A DNA stretch of 13,304 nucleotides, from contig DQYP01000285.1 in the NCBI GenBank assembly GCA_011043375.1, positions 1 through 13,304 of the forward strand, written 5' to 3'. Under the pieces are notes generated by a model that saw only the letters and a program-made list of their open reading frames with translations, had not been told where the DNA came from and did not search any database. The translations under genes were made by a program, and so were the position numbers. Of the stretch, positions 13,068 through 13,304 are shown in pieces (position 1 is the first letter of the stretch; each line of letters starts with the position of its first letter). Source of the DNA: Thermotogaceae bacterium (GTDB lineage Bacteria > Thermotogota > Thermotogae > B21-G9 > HyVt-16).

Positions 13068-13304
13068 TTAATGTTTACGCTTTAATCTTAAGAAGAAATT
13101 GTATATGCCATCCCATGTTAACTCACTTCGTCCCATTATTCCACGTCTCCACGTAAGCATTACAAGAATGAAGATAGTGGATAAAACCAACAACCTCATA
13201 CCAGATATGGCAGGAACCTGTATTCCAAATATTTTGAAAGGTGTCTCAACAATTCTGAGCCATTCCGATAATATAGCAAAAACAGCAGCACCAAGTATTG
13301 CACC
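13068..13304 (-). CDS. livM: LivM permease, C-terminal end only (runs off the window)
   Basis: An open frame enters at the window edge and ends at TAA (13070-13068), giving the last 78 residues. The reading includes FAILSEWLRIVETPFKIFG, then MRLLVLSTIFILVMLTWRRGIMG and a basic end FLRLKRKH. A hydrophobic final membrane helix followed by a W/F-R-x-G-hydrophobic-x-G motif (here WRRGIMGR) is how LivM permeases end. LivM forms the membrane channel with LivH. Order livM-livG-livF with short spacing is the standard arrangement; livH and the binding protein would lie beyond 13304. The annotation rests on position and the tail motif, since most of the protein is outside. Confidence 0.82.
   Translation of the reverse strand, partial: GAILGAAVFAILSEWLRIVETPFKIFGIQVPAISGMRLLVLSTIFILVMLTWRRGIMGRSELTWDGIYNFFLRLKRKH

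Overview
The window reads as chromosomal DNA from an anaerobic, probably thermophilic bacterium. The sequence is AT-rich, the proteins are rich in Lys, Glu and Ile, arginine codons are mostly AGA/AGG, ferredoxin-type domains are abundant, and UUG/GUG starts are common. Together with gene order and protein style this suggests Thermotogota (a Pseudothermotoga-like organism). That assignment is inference from style, not a database match.

Region 1 (65-5598, all + strand, tightly spaced) is the part of most interest. Two tandem MinD-type ATPases, each with an inserted two-cluster ferredoxin module, are followed by a TauE/SafE-family permease, a cysteine-free NifX-like protein, a two-cluster ferredoxin with an unusual Gly/Arg/Met-rich tail, a radical SAM enzyme, a second ferredoxin, a second NifX-like protein and a PadR-type regulator. 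This parts list resembles the orange protein (ORP) loci of Desulfovibrio, where a NifX-fold protein carries a Mo-Cu-S cluster and MinD/ferredoxin ATPases are partners. I infer a metal-sulfur cluster assembly, delivery or storage system with its own regulator. The metal and the target are unknown. A 122-base gap at 4242-4363 splits the run and holds a candidate internal promoter and a possible micro-ORF. The padR leader can fold in two mutually exclusive ways.

Region 2 (5599-7013, + strand) has its own candidate promoter, a CBS-CBS-ACT sensor protein, and uppP for undecaprenyl diphosphate recycling.

Region 3 (7059-9855, - strand) reads flgB, flgC, fliE and then a secreted 524-residue protein with PEGA-like repeats. 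The first three encode rod and basal-body parts of the flagellum.

Region 4 is guaA (GMP synthase, +), divergent from flgB across a 99-base gap with candidate promoters on both strands. It converges on livF with only 11 bases between stop codons, and one long hairpin spans both stops.

Region 5 (- strand, 11496-13304) is livM (C-terminal end only, running off the window), livG and livF of a branched-chain amino acid ABC transporter. No tRNA, rRNA, CRISPR array or insertion sequence was recognised.
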